64,000 nt of DNA from JBBIMS01 sp964531645 (GCA_964531645.1 CAZHEF010000001.1:62001-126000), one strand, 5' to 3'. Numbered from the stretch's first letter, positions 45,532 to 55,695 are shown. Notes: a model not told the origin generated them from the sequence alone. Numbers and translations: made by a program.

Positions 45532-45548
45532 ATCAAATTTGATGCCAG
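45532..45548 (-). promoter_or_regulatory. Sigma-54-like promoter of the beta-barrel gene
   Basis: Minus strand CTGGCATCAAATTTGAT. Compared with YTGGCACGNNNNTTGCW, the GG and TTG elements are present at the right distance. The upstream bases AAGGATTTC-AT are shared with the pilin promoter. Predicted start is about 16 nt before the ATG. Confidence 0.6.
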
Positions 45549-45658
45549 ATTGAAATCCTTATAAATAAATGCTTTACATCCAGCAAGGTGTCATTTTTTA
45601 AGGTCAACTGTCCTTTTATAGGGGGAAAAAGGGTAGAGGAATGAGAAAAGTTTTGAGA

Positions 45659-45883
45659 TTACTTCCTTAGAAGACGGAATAAAAGTGTGAAGAGAACAGA
45701 GAAAAAAATGCTAATAATAAAAGAAGTGGTCAGAGGGAAATAAAATGTAAAATTCTCCTTTTTTATTAAAATATCTCCGGGAAGTTTCCCAATTCTCAAA
45801 GAGCCCAAGAATCCAGCAAGAATCCCGAGAATGATAAAAAATAAACCTATTGTTAAAAAGATGAAAGAAAAAGACCTGAACAT
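45659..45883 (-). CDS. DUF2905 small membrane protein
   Basis: 74 residues from ATG 45883. Two helices flank the family core GSLRIGKLPGDI. DUF2905 proteins are short inner-membrane proteins of unknown function, widespread in bacteria. No ribosome-binding site is visible; TTTACT-N18-TATTAT ends seven bases before the ATG, a weaker candidate for a leaderless promoter. The 296 bases upstream (45884-46179) hold nothing else I can identify. Confidence 0.8.
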   Translation of the reverse strand: MFRSFSFIFLTIGLFFIILGILAGFLGSLRIGKLPGDILIKKENFTFYFPLTTSFIISIFFSVLFTLLFRLLRK

Positions 45884-46179
45884 ATTCAAAATAATATCAC
45901 TTTTGCTATTTGGAAGTAAATACGCATACCTCTATTATTTTTTGTTAGTTCCGCAAGGGTTTTTCTCATCTAAATAATTTTAAATTTTTCATTTTGCTCG
46001 CACTCACAGGAGTTTTCATCTGAGAAGATGCCTTTGGAAGAATTGATTTTCCTTTTTGCCTTAGTTATAGGTTAAATGCTGGGTTCGGGCATTTCTATAG
46101 AAAATTTTGATAAGTTACATAAACTCGACAAACTCTTTAAACCAAAAAAACTCAATTAACTCTCAATCCTTTTCTGTTT

Positions 46180-47964
46180 TTATTCTTTATAAAGATCGTC
46201 GATTATTTCTTTGTATTTCTGGTCTATGACCCTTCTCTTTACTTTTAGAGTTGGTGTTATCTCTCCTCCTTCTATAGTGAATTCATTCTCCAGTAAAGCA
46301 ATCTTCTTGATTTTCTCAAAAGGAGCAAGTCCAGGTGTCACCCTTTCAACCTCTTTAAGAATAAAATCAAGAATATCATTGTTCTTTGAAAGCTCGCTCC
46401 TTGTAGAGTAGCTTATTCCTGAGTTTTTTGCATACTCTTCCAGTTTTTCCCAGTTAGGAACAATCAAAGCGGAAACAAATTTCCTTTTATCTCCAATGCA
46501 AACAACCTGATTTACATAGGGAGATGTTTTTATCATGTTTTCAATGGGTTGAGGAGCAATGTTTTTTCCACCTGATGTAACGAGAAGTTCCTTCTTCCTA
46601 TCTGTTATGTAAAGGAAACCATCTTCATCAATTCTTCCTATATCTCCTGTATGGAACCAACCATCTTTAATGACCTCTTTCGTTTCCTCTTCGTTTTTGT
46701 AGTATCCCATCATGACATTGGGACCTCTAACAAGTATCTCTCCATCCTCATCTATCGTAACTTTAACTCCAGGAAGAAGGAGCCCGACACTTCCAAATTT
46801 CAATTTTTCCTCAGTATTTACAGAGACAACAGGCGAAGTTTCCGTCAATCCATAACCTTCGAGAACTTTTATCCCAAATGCAAAGAAAAATTCCGCAATT
46901 TCCTTTGAGAGAGGGGCTCCCCCTGAAACAAAGAATCTTATTCTTCCTCCTGTCCTCGCCCTTATCTTTGAATATACAAGTTTATCTGCAATGCTTCTTT
47001 TAATTTTCAAAAAGAATGGAGCATTTTCTTTCTTGAGAATTTTTTCTCCATATTCCTTTCCTACCTTTACTGCCCAGTAAAAAATCTTCTGCCTCAAAGG
47101 TGGACTCGAAAGAACATTGTCCATTATTCTTGCATATATCTTTTCAAACAATCTTGGGACACCCACAACAATGGTAGGTCTTATTTCCATTAGATTCTCT
47201 CCCACAGTGTCAATACTTTCAGCATAGGCAACACTTGCGCCGAAATAGAGATAAGCGTATGTTACCATTCTTTCAAGAACATGGGCTAAAGGTAGGAATG
47301 AGAGGGTGGTGTCCTTTTCATTTATGTCCAGGATTTCCTTTACAGCAGTGACATTGCTAATTAAATTCCTGTGGCTCAGCATCACACCCTTTGGAACCCC
47401 TGTTGTTCCTGAGGTATAAATTATTGTCATGAGGTCATTCTCACTTCCTTCCTTCAGTTTTTTATCAAAAAGCTCAGGGAATTCTTTTTCATAATTTTTC
47501 CCCAGCTCTACTAGTTTTTTAAGGGTGATCACCTCTTCTGATGGAGGTTCATCCGCGAATGTGATGTAATACTTAACAGCTGGGAGAGAATCCTTTATCA
47601 TCGCAAGTTTTTTCCACTGAATAATGTCCGAGAATATCACCATTGTTGAGTCTGAATTCTCTAAAATAAACTTTATCTGCTCAGGAACAAGGGTTGGGTA
47701 AATGGGGACAGTAACTCCTCCTGCAATTATTATGCTGATGTCAGAGAATGTCCATTCATATCTTGTCTCCGATAAAAGGGATACTTTATCAGAATTCTTC
47801 AATCCGAGAGCAAGAAGACCCAGGGTCATATACTTAACTTTATCATATAACTCATTTGTAGAAATGTTATGGTATTTTCCGTCCTTCTTGAACATTATGT
47901 GGTTCTCTTTGTTGAAAGAATGAGTTGAATGGTAAAAGAGGTCTTTAATGGTTTTTACTTCCAT
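46180..47964 (-). CDS. Long-chain acyl-CoA synthetase (AMP-forming)
   Basis: 594 residues. P-loop TIIYTSGTTGVPKGVMLSH, A5 motif GYGLTETSPVVS, A7 WFHTGDIGRIDEDGFLYI and A8 DRKKELLVTSGGKNIAPQ are intact. It belongs to the FadD15-like group without obvious membrane helices and activates fatty acids for degradation or lipid synthesis. AAAGGAGG lies seven bases before ATG. It lies downstream of gyrA but behind a terminator. Confidence 0.92.
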   Translation of the reverse strand: MEVKTIKDLFYHSTHSFNKENHIMFKKDGKYHNISTNELYDKVKYMTLGLLALGLKNSDKVSLLSETRYEWTFSDISIIIAGGVTVPIYPTLVPEQIKFILENSDSTMVIFSDIIQWKKLAMIKDSLPAVKYYITFADEPPSEEVITLKKLVELGKNYEKEFPELFDKKLKEGSENDLMTIIYTSGTTGVPKGVMLSHRNLISNVTAVKEILDINEKDTTLSFLPLAHVLERMVTYAYLYFGASVAYAESIDTVGENLMEIRPTIVVGVPRLFEKIYARIMDNVLSSPPLRQKIFYWAVKVGKEYGEKILKKENAPFFLKIKRSIADKLVYSKIRARTGGRIRFFVSGGAPLSKEIAEFFFAFGIKVLEGYGLTETSPVVSVNTEEKLKFGSVGLLLPGVKVTIDEDGEILVRGPNVMMGYYKNEEETKEVIKDGWFHTGDIGRIDEDGFLYITDRKKELLVTSGGKNIAPQPIENMIKTSPYVNQVVCIGDKRKFVSALIVPNWEKLEEYAKNSGISYSTRSELSKNNDILDFILKEVERVTPGLAPFEKIKKIALLENEFTIEGGEITPTLKVKRRVIDQKYKEIIDDLYKE

Positions 47965-48000
47965 TCTTCCTCCTTTCTTATATTTTCAAATAAAATTTTA

Positions 48001-48023
48001 TTAAAGGGGTGAAACCCCTTTAA
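48001..48023 (-). terminator. Probable Rho-independent terminator after gyrA
   Basis: TTAAAGGGGT / ACCCCTTTAA stem of 10 bp with a 3-base loop, followed on the minus strand by an A/T-rich tract ending in T runs. It lies 63 bases past the gyrA stop. Confidence 0.7.
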
Positions 48024-48085
48024 TTATTTATAAATCCAGAAGGACTATGAAGGAAGATTTTAGGCTTATTATTTCCGAAAGTAAA

Positions 48086-50521
48086 TTATGACTGATTGCT
48101 GATGGCTGTGAAAGATGCGACTCTGTCCCCCTCTTCAAGGGATATGAGTTTAACTCCCTGAGCGTACCTCCCCATCGGTCTGATGGCTTCGGTCTTAATC
48201 TTGATGACCTTACCATTGTTAGTGGCAATAATTATATCATCATAATCAGAAATAGATGTCAAGCCACAAACTTTACCTGTTTTGGCTGTCACTCTAAGAT
48301 TAATTATTCCCATCCCCCCTCTCCTCTGAGCCCTGTAATCACTGACAAGGGTTTTCTTACCATAACCCCTTTCTGTTACAGTGAATAAATATTTATGATC
48401 TTCAGAGACTGACTCCATACCTATTATCTCATCGTTCCCCTTCAATCTCATACTTTTGACACCCCTTGCACTTCTTCCCATATCCCTTACATCCTTCTCA
48501 TTAAATCTAAGAACAATCCCATTGGCGGTTCCCACTATAATATCCATCTTACCATCGGTCTTTATACAGGCGAGAAGAGAATCATCAGAATCTATACCTA
48601 TTGCAGTTGTCCCTGTGGAACGAGGATTTTTAAAAGCTGAAATGTGAGTCTTTTTTATAAATCCTTTCTTTGTAATCATTAAAAGGTAAGAATCTTCTGC
48701 CTGAAGGTCTCTAACAGAAACAACGGATTTAACATTCTCATCTTCCCTCAATTTTATAAGATTGGAGATGTGCTTCCCCCTACCCGCTGTTCCAACATCA
48801 GGTATGTCTAAAACCCTCAGCCAGTAAAGTCTTCCTTTGTCAGAAAGAAGAAGTAAATAGGAATGGGAAGAGGCAATAAATATTTCTGCAACCTCATCTT
48901 CCTCTTTAACCTTCATCCCCATCTTTCCCTTCCCACCTCTTCCCTGATATCTATAAGCAGAAAGAGGTGTTCTTTTAACATATCCCGATGAGGTGTATAT
49001 AATTACATAATCCTCCTCAGGAATAGTGTCTTCAAGCCTAATCTCCTTATCCTCATGCTCAAGGATTTCTGTCCTTCTTCCATCTCCATAGGACTCTTTG
49101 AGCTTTAAAAGCTCCTCCTTTATTAAATTCATTATCAATCTTTCATCCTGAAGTATTGCCTTAAGTCTCTCTATTTCCTTTCTCAGCGATTCCTCCTCTT
49201 TTAATATTTTTTCCCTTTCGAGGTTTGTAAGTCTGCCCAGTTGCATTTCAAGGATTGCCTGAGCTTGAATCTTAGTGAGATGGAAATTCTTCATTAAAGA
49301 TTGGGATGCTTCATCTGTATTCTTTGATTTTTTTATTATTTCAACAACTCTTTCTATATTATTTATGCAAACTATTAACCCCTGAAGAATGTGAACCCTT
49401 GCTTCTGCCTTCTCCTTGTCAAAAGTTAGTCTTTTTCTTACAATTTCCTTCCTTCTTAAAAGGAAGTACTGGAGGAGCTCTGACAGAGTGAAGAGCTTTG
49501 GCTGATTGTCTGTAACAGCCAAGAAAATTATTCCAAATGTTGTCTGAAGGGATGTGTGCTTGTAAAGATAATTCAAAATCACCTGCGGTGAAGAATCCTT
49601 TTTGAGCTCAAGGACAACCCTTATTCCATCCCTATCAGATTCATCCCTTATTTCTGAAACCCCTTCGAGTCCCTTTCCTCTCATCAGCTCTCCAATCTTT
49701 TCTAAAATTTTTGCCTTGCTGACCTGATAGGGGATCTCAGAAATTACAATATTTTCCTTGCCTGATTTTGTCTTTTCAATGAATGCTTTCGCCCTTATGG
49801 TTATAAGCCCCTTCCCTGTGCTATACGCTTCTTTAACACCCTCCTTCCCAATTATATATGCACCTGTCGGAAAATCTGGACCCTTTATGAAATTCATCAA
49901 CTCGTCAACAGTTGCTTCAGGATTATCAATAAGATAAACAAGAGCATCTATTGCCTCGCCGAAATTGTGGGGTGGAATATTTGTAGCCATTCCAACTGCA
50001 ATTCCCGCTGAACCATTGATAAGGAGTCCTGGAAATCTTGCGGGAAGGAAGAGAGGTTCCTTTAAAGTATTGTCGTAGTTTGATGTAAAAGGAACTGTAT
50101 TTTTTTCTAACTCTTCAAGGAGTTCCTTTGATAGTTTCTCGAGCCTTACCTCTGTGTATCTCATCGCAGCAGGAGGGTCTCCATCCACTGAACCAAAGTT
50201 ACCCTGTCCATCTATCAGAGGATATCTCATTGTGAAATCCTGAGCCATCCTCACAAGAGCATCGTAAACAGCTGCATCTCCATGGGGATGATATTTACCG
50301 ATCACATCTCCAACAATCCTTGCTGACTTCTTGAAGGGTTTATCCCAAGTTGTGTTTGATTCCCACATTGCCCAGAGAATTCTTCTGTGAACAGGCTTTA
50401 GACCATCAAAGGCATCTGGCAAAGCCCTGCCAATGATTACGCTCATGGCGTAATCGAGATAGGACCTTTTCATTTCATCTTCAAGGCTAACAGGAACAAA
50501 TCTTTCAGTTCTCTCTTCCAT
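48086..50521 (-). CDS. gyrA: DNA gyrase subunit A
   Basis: 811 residues. Catalytic Tyr122 in AMRYTEVRL, numbered exactly as in E. coli. The quinolone-determining region reads HPHGDAAVYDALVRMAQ, with Ala at position 83 in place of the common Ser and Asp87 kept. The C-terminal beta-pinwheel has the GyrA-box-like QGRGGKG and, later, QRRGGMG, which mark gyrase rather than topoisomerase IV. It introduces negative supercoils with GyrB. It follows gyrB by 70 bases and ends at a hairpin. Confidence 0.96.
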   Translation of the reverse strand: MEERTERFVPVSLEDEMKRSYLDYAMSVIIGRALPDAFDGLKPVHRRILWAMWESNTTWDKPFKKSARIVGDVIGKYHPHGDAAVYDALVRMAQDFTMRYPLIDGQGNFGSVDGDPPAAMRYTEVRLEKLSKELLEELEKNTVPFTSNYDNTLKEPLFLPARFPGLLINGSAGIAVGMATNIPPHNFGEAIDALVYLIDNPEATVDELMNFIKGPDFPTGAYIIGKEGVKEAYSTGKGLITIRAKAFIEKTKSGKENIVISEIPYQVSKAKILEKIGELMRGKGLEGVSEIRDESDRDGIRVVLELKKDSSPQVILNYLYKHTSLQTTFGIIFLAVTDNQPKLFTLSELLQYFLLRRKEIVRKRLTFDKEKAEARVHILQGLIVCINNIERVVEIIKKSKNTDEASQSLMKNFHLTKIQAQAILEMQLGRLTNLEREKILKEEESLRKEIERLKAILQDERLIMNLIKEELLKLKESYGDGRRTEILEHEDKEIRLEDTIPEEDYVIIYTSSGYVKRTPLSAYRYQGRGGKGKMGMKVKEEDEVAEIFIASSHSYLLLLSDKGRLYWLRVLDIPDVGTAGRGKHISNLIKLREDENVKSVVSVRDLQAEDSYLLMITKKGFIKKTHISAFKNPRSTGTTAIGIDSDDSLLACIKTDGKMDIIVGTANGIVLRFNEKDVRDMGRSARGVKSMRLKGNDEIIGMESVSEDHKYLFTVTERGYGKKTLVSDYRAQRRGGMGIINLRVTAKTGKVCGLTSISDYDDIIIATNNGKVIKIKTEAIRPMGRYAQGVKLISLEEGDRVASFTAISNQS

Positions 50522-50591
50522 TTTTAGTATCCTTTGTTATTTCCTTTTTCACTCGTCTCGCCCATCTCGAATTTCTCGCTTTTCTCGCTCA

Positions 50592-52994
50592 TTATATATC
50601 CAGATTCTTAGCCTCAAGAGCATTCTTCTCAATAAATTCCCTTCTTGGCTCAACCTCGTCACCCATCAGCAGTGAGAAAATCTGGTCAGCTTCATAAGCA
50701 TCCTGAATCGTAACCTTTTTCAGAGCTCTTGTCTCAGGATTCATTGTTGTATCCCAGAGTTGTTGAGGATTCATCTCTCCAAGACCTTTGTAACGATGAA
50801 TTGTTAAGCCCTTTTTTGTTTTTTCAAGGACTGCTTCCATAAGCTCAATATCGGAATTTAGAGCTAAAGTTTCTTTATCCATTAATAAATAGTAGGGAGG
50901 ATTTTTAAGAGTGGAGAGTTGTTTTTCGAGACCCTTCAGATTTTGAAGTTCTGGAGAAACAATAAAGTCCCAGTCAACCTTTACTCTTTTTGCAGAACCA
51001 TTGAGAATATAGGAGATTTCTATCTCATAAATCCCGTGCTCTTCATCCTCTACAACTTCACTCTTATATCCCTTTTCTTCAAGCCTTCTAACCAACTGGT
51101 TTATTTTCTCAAGGTTTGAAAAGTCGGATTCCTCAAGTTGCATGAGCTCAAGGAGGAGTGGATAATTAAAGCCTCTCCTTTCAAGAATCTGTAAATAGTT
51201 TCTTTTCAAAAGAAGGTTTCTTAATATTGATTTCAGTTCATTCCCCTCAATTATTTTTCCATTACCAATTTTTATTTTGCATTCCTTCCCTGCTCTGTTT
51301 ATAAGATATTCCTCCATATCTTTTTCAGTGTTAAGATAAATCTCCTCATTTTTTGATTTTACCTTGTAAAGAGGTGGTAAAGCTATGTAGAGGTGACTTC
51401 TTTCAATCAGCTCTTTCATCTGTCTGTAGAAAAATGTCATTAAAAGAGTCCTTATATGGGAGCCATCCACATCAGCATCGGTCATTATTATAACCTTATG
51501 ATATCTCAGGTTTTCTATCTTGAAATCCTCAGGTCCTATGCCAGTTCCGAGGGCTTGAATAATCAGTCTTATCTCATCATTAGTGAGAATTTTATCCCAT
51601 CTTGCCTTTTCAACATTCAATATTTTCCCCTTTATTGGAAGGATTGCCTGAAAGCTCCTGTCTCTTCCCTGTTTTGCAGAACCTCCTGCCGACTCCCCTT
51701 CCACAATAAATATCTCAGCTTTCCTTGGATCCTTCTCCTGGCAATCGGCAAGCTTTCCTGGCAATGAGGAGACTTCCAGTCCACTCTTTTTCCTCGAAAG
51801 TTCCTTAGCCTTTCTTGCTGCTTCCCTTGCCCTTGCTGCTTCAATTATCTTCGCAAATATTTTTCTGGCAACTGAGGAATTCTCCTCAAGGAACTCTGTC
51901 ATCTTTGAGTTTACAAGAGTCTCAACAATACCTTTTACCTCTGAATTTCCAAGCTTTGTTTTTGTCTGACCCTCGAACTGGGGTTCCATCACTTTCAGAC
52001 TTATAACTGCACAGAGTCCCTCCCTAACATCTTCACCTTCAAGACTTTTAATATCCTTTAGAAGATTGTTAGATGTGGCATAATTATTGATGGCTCTTGT
52101 AAGCCCTGCTTTGAAGCCAATTAAATGGGTCCCACCCTCAGTTGTATTTATGCTATTTACAAATGTATAAATAGTTTCTGTATAACCCGTTGTATACTGG
52201 AGGGCAATCTCAACCTGAATATCCTCCTTATCTCCAGAAATATAAATTGGCTTGTCATGAACAACAGGCTTATTTCTTACCAGATATTCCACAAAGGAAA
52301 CTATTCCACCCTCATGGTAGAATTCCCATTTCTTACCTGTTCTCTGGTCTTCAAGGATTATCCTTATTCCTCCATTGAGAAAAGATAGCTCTCTCAGGCG
52401 CTGTGAAAGATACTCATGATTAAATTCAATCTCTTCAAATATTTCAGGATCAGGCCAGAATGTAATTTTTGTTCCAGTTTTTGTTGTCTTTCCTATCTTT
52501 CTTAAATGAGTTACGGGATCCCCTCTCTCATAACTTTGAACCCATACCCCTCCATCTCTCCAGACTTCAAGCTCAAGTCTTTTTGAAAGAGCATTAACAA
52601 CAGACACACCAACACCGTGAAGTCCTCCTGAGACCTTGTAGCTCTTTTTGTCAAATTTTCCTCCCGAATGGAGGGTTGTCAGAACTATCTCTGCAGCTGG
52701 TTTATTCTCTTCCTCAATTATATCAACAGGAATTCCTCTTCCGTTATCTATTACAGTTACGGAATTGTCGGGGTGAAGTACAACATTGATCTGCGTGCAA
52801 TATCCGGCAAGAGCCTCGTCAATACTATTGTCTACAAGTTCATAAACGAGGTGATGCAACCCCGAAGAGCCCGTAGACCCAATATACATTGCGGGTCTCA
52901 TTCGGACTCCCTCGAGCCCTTTGAGAACCTTTATCGAATCAGCTGTATAATCGCTGGAGCCATTATTTACTTGTATTTCCTTTTCTTCTTTCAT
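50592..52994 (-). CDS. gyrB: DNA gyrase subunit B
   Basis: 800 residues from ATG 52994; GTG 52997 is also possible. GHKL ATPase (VDNSIDEALAG, VIDNGRGIPV, GGLHGVGVSVVNAL), transducer, and TOPRIM with EGESAGGSAKQGRDR and DADVDGSHIRTL. About 170 residues are inserted between the TOPRIM and tail, as in E. coli-type GyrB. It is the long form usual in Gram-negative relatives. TATAAT lies upstream (about 53012-53017), but no clear -35 box is present. Confidence 0.96.
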   Translation of the reverse strand: MKEEKEIQVNNGSSDYTADSIKVLKGLEGVRMRPAMYIGSTGSSGLHHLVYELVDNSIDEALAGYCTQINVVLHPDNSVTVIDNGRGIPVDIIEEENKPAAEIVLTTLHSGGKFDKKSYKVSGGLHGVGVSVVNALSKRLELEVWRDGGVWVQSYERGDPVTHLRKIGKTTKTGTKITFWPDPEIFEEIEFNHEYLSQRLRELSFLNGGIRIILEDQRTGKKWEFYHEGGIVSFVEYLVRNKPVVHDKPIYISGDKEDIQVEIALQYTTGYTETIYTFVNSINTTEGGTHLIGFKAGLTRAINNYATSNNLLKDIKSLEGEDVREGLCAVISLKVMEPQFEGQTKTKLGNSEVKGIVETLVNSKMTEFLEENSSVARKIFAKIIEAARAREAARKAKELSRKKSGLEVSSLPGKLADCQEKDPRKAEIFIVEGESAGGSAKQGRDRSFQAILPIKGKILNVEKARWDKILTNDEIRLIIQALGTGIGPEDFKIENLRYHKVIIMTDADVDGSHIRTLLMTFFYRQMKELIERSHLYIALPPLYKVKSKNEEIYLNTEKDMEEYLINRAGKECKIKIGNGKIIEGNELKSILRNLLLKRNYLQILERRGFNYPLLLELMQLEESDFSNLEKINQLVRRLEEKGYKSEVVEDEEHGIYEIEISYILNGSAKRVKVDWDFIVSPELQNLKGLEKQLSTLKNPPYYLLMDKETLALNSDIELMEAVLEKTKKGLTIHRYKGLGEMNPQQLWDTTMNPETRALKKVTIQDAYEADQIFSLLMGDEVEPRREFIEKNALEAKNLDI

Positions 52995-53154
52995 CACACC
53001 GATTAAGATTATTATTATATCAAAAAAATAAAGAATTTAAAATATTTTTGAAATGAATTATTCGAAAACCTGGGCGAAAAATAATCTCTGGTTTCCATTA
53101 TCTGAAGGGTAAAATATAAGAAAATTTTAAAAGAAAATTTATGGATATATAATT

Positions 53155-54093
53155 CTACCAGATTATTATTTTCCTTGGCTCTTTTCTGTCGAGTCTTTTA
53201 AGGCCTGCCTCATTTGCAAAGTTTATTGCATCCTCAAACTCTTTATAATTTATCCTTCTTGAAATAGAAATATGATCGAATGCTTTATAGCAGGGATAAT
53301 ACTGATCCATAATGTTGACATAAGTGTTTTTGGAAATCTCGTCAGCAATAAATCTCATTGCTTCCTTTGTTCCTGCAAGACCATTGGGAAGAACAAGATG
53401 TCGAACAAGAAGACCTCTCACAGCAACCCCATCTTCATTTATAACCAGATCCCCAACCTGTCTGTGCATCTCCTTTATTGCTTTTTTAACAATCTCTGGA
53501 TAATCCTCAGCAGATGAAAATTTCTTTGCTGGCTCAGGATTCATATACTTTATATCGGGCATGTAAATATCAAAGATTCCATCAAGGAGTTGAAGGGCTT
53601 CAACAGAATCGTATCCACTGGAGTTGTAAACGAGAGGGATATCCAGCCCCATTTTGATTGCAATTTCAAGACCTTTGAGGATCTGAGGAACCTGGTGGGT
53701 AGGGGTTACAAAATTTATATTGTGACACCCCCTTTTCTGAAGAGAGACCATCATCCTTGCAAGCTCTTCAAAGGAGCATTCCTCCCCTTCCATAAGATGG
53801 GAAATTGTATAGTTCTGACAATAAATACAGAGAAGGTTGCACGATGTCAAAAATATTGTTCCTGAGCCATATCTTCCAACAAGGGGGGATTCTTCCCCGA
53901 AATGAGGATGAACACTTGAGACATATGGGAGAGAGCCTACTTTACAGGTTCCTTTTTCACCTTTCAGCCTGTTCTTTTTACAATTTCTTGGACAAAGATT
54001 GCAATTCTCAAGGATTGCCCATGCTTTCTCAATCCTTTCAATTAGACTCCCTTTCTCCTGTAGGAAAATGTAGGAAGGAGTAAATCTCTTCAT
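53155..54093 (-). CDS. Radical SAM protein (PflX/AmmeMemoRadiSam-like)
   Basis: 312 residues. Extra Cys pair at the front (CNLCPRNC, then GTCKVG), then the radical SAM cluster motif SCNLLCIYCQN (CX3CX2C) and a barrel with NINFVTPTHQVPQI and VYNSSGYDSVE. This is the COG1313 family, related to pyruvate-formate-lyase activases; its target is unknown and no glycyl radical enzyme lies nearby. The start overlaps the phosphoesterase stop (ATGA). Confidence 0.88.
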   Translation of the reverse strand: MKRFTPSYIFLQEKGSLIERIEKAWAILENCNLCPRNCKKNRLKGEKGTCKVGSLPYVSSVHPHFGEESPLVGRYGSGTIFLTSCNLLCIYCQNYTISHLMEGEECSFEELARMMVSLQKRGCHNINFVTPTHQVPQILKGLEIAIKMGLDIPLVYNSSGYDSVEALQLLDGIFDIYMPDIKYMNPEPAKKFSSAEDYPEIVKKAIKEMHRQVGDLVINEDGVAVRGLLVRHLVLPNGLAGTKEAMRFIADEISKNTYVNIMDQYYPCYKAFDHISISRRINYKEFEDAINFANEAGLKRLDRKEPRKIIIW

Positions 54094-54830
54094 ATTCCAG
54101 AGCTCAATCTGCTCGCAAGCATTTGTGGGAGGCCTGCTTCAAGGATCTTGGATTGAGCTGTTGAAATATCGTAAGGTATTCTATGAATTGTTATAATTTT
54201 CTTTTTGGAATCATAAATAAGAAATGAAGATAAGGGATTTCCATCTCTTGGCTGACCAATTGAACCAGGGTTTATTAAGTATCGGTTCCCATCCTCTATC
54301 TTCAATCTGGATGGAAATTTACCAGGGTAAATTGTTTTTACATCATCATTTTTAAGAATGTGAATAGCAGGAAAATGAGTGTGCCCAAAAAAACATATTC
54401 TCGAATCGAAAATAGAAAAGGCTTCAAAAGCATCAAATTTGTTAAACATGTAGTAGTCTTCATCCCATGGCGAGCCATGGCATATGGTCATTTCCTCATT
54501 TATCTTTAAAGGACCCCTGTTAAGTTTTTTAATAAATTGAAGATTATCAGGTTTTATATTTTTTGAAGTCCACATAACTGCAAGAGCAGCAACAGGATTG
54601 AAGTAATCAAGACTTGTAAGTCCTGCAACAGCTTTATCATGATTTCCCCTCACGATGTAAAGAGGTGAAATTTTCTTAATCTCCTCTATCACCTCATTAG
54701 GATTTGCTCCATATCCAACGATGTCTCCAAGAAAAATGAATTGCTCGAATTTTCTATTTTTTATGAATTCAATCATAGCCTTGAGTGCTTCGAGGTTTGA
54801 ATGAACATCACTGAAAATCAAATATCTCAA
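54090..54830 (-). CDS. Metallophosphoesterase (YfcE/MJ0936-like)
   Basis: 246 residues. The calcineurin-like metal motifs are complete: FSDVHSN at the start, FLGDIVGYG, RGNHDKAV, ICHGSPW and FFGHTHFPA. Family members hydrolyse phosphodiesters with Mn or Fe. The substrate cannot be read; operon neighbours are lipA and a radical SAM gene. Start overlaps the lipA stop (ATGA). Confidence 0.88.
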   Translation of the reverse strand: MRYLIFSDVHSNLEALKAMIEFIKNRKFEQFIFLGDIVGYGANPNEVIEEIKKISPLYIVRGNHDKAVAGLTSLDYFNPVAALAVMWTSKNIKPDNLQFIKKLNRGPLKINEEMTICHGSPWDEDYYMFNKFDAFEAFSIFDSRICFFGHTHFPAIHILKNDDVKTIYPGKFPSRLKIEDGNRYLINPGSIGQPRDGNPLSSFLIYDSKKKIITIHRIPYDISTAQSKILEAGLPQMLASRLSSGI

Positions 54831-55672
54831 ACCAAAATCTCCGCTTTATAAGAAGATCTTACAAGAGGACCAGAATGGACATGTTTAAAACCAAATCTCA
54901 AGGCAATCTTTTTTAATTTTTCAAACTCCTCTGGATGATAGAACCTTTCAACTGGAAGAAGGTTTTTTGAAGGGGTCAAATACTGCCCTATTGTTAGAAT
55001 CTCACATCCAGTGCTGGAAATATCATAAAAGGTCTCAAAAATATCTTCGGGCTCTTCTCCTAAACCCACTATAATTCCTGATTTAGTCAAAAAACCCATA
55101 TTGGAAAACCAGCTCAAAAGATTAAGTGAGGTATGATACTGTTTTGCATCTCTTCCAATTTTTCTGTATAACTTTCGCGGAACCTCAATATTATGGGATA
55201 TAACATTGGGTTTGCAACCGGCAATGGTGAAAAAGGAATTCTTCCTTCCCTTGAAATCAGGAATTAAAACCTCTACTTTTGTTTTAGGAGAAAGTGTCTT
55301 TATATTTATAACTGTCTCTGCAAAGATAGAAGCACCTCCATCTTCAAGGTCATCCCTTGTAACAGATGTTATAACAGCATAATTTAATGCAAGGGCTAAA
55401 ACTGCCTTCGCTACTCTCTCAGGCTCTTCTCGAGAGGGCTGTGAGGGGACTCCTTTTTTTACTGAACAAAATCCACATGCTCTTGTGCAGACATCACCGA
55501 GTATCAAAAAGGTAGCACTTCTCGAATTCCAGCACTCAAATATATTAGGACATCTTGCTTCTTCACAAACTGTATTTATCTTATTCTCTTTGAGAATCCT
55601 CCTTATTTCTACAAAATCTTCCTCTTCCCTTCTATTTATTTTTAGCCATTCGGGTTTTCTTTTCTCTTCCAA
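54827..55672 (-). CDS. lipA: Lipoyl synthase
   Basis: 281 residues. Auxiliary cluster CEEARCPNIFEC (Cys-x4-Cys-x5-Cys), radical SAM motif CTRACGFCSV, and the C-terminal GPLVRSSYKAE with the Ser that binds the auxiliary cluster. It inserts two sulfurs into octanoyl-protein. No lipB is seen in the window. It is downstream of rpsU in the same direction. Confidence 0.96.
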   Translation of the reverse strand: MEEKRKPEWLKINRREEEDFVEIRRILKENKINTVCEEARCPNIFECWNSRSATFLILGDVCTRACGFCSVKKGVPSQPSREEPERVAKAVLALALNYAVITSVTRDDLEDGGASIFAETVINIKTLSPKTKVEVLIPDFKGRKNSFFTIAGCKPNVISHNIEVPRKLYRKIGRDAKQYHTSLNLLSWFSNMGFLTKSGIIVGLGEEPEDIFETFYDISSTGCEILTIGQYLTPSKNLLPVERFYHPEEFEKLKKIALRFGFKHVHSGPLVRSSYKAEILV

Positions 55673-55695
55673 TTATTTTAAATGCTCCTCTCAGA

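Noticed and set aside
45884..46179. Small ORFs in the gap between the DUF2905 gene and the acyl-CoA synthetase
   Set aside because: Under 20 codons, without SD or family pattern.
53012..53017. TATAAT upstream of gyrB as another leaderless promoter
   Set aside because: The box is about 17 nt from the ATG and no -35 element is found at 16-18 bp.
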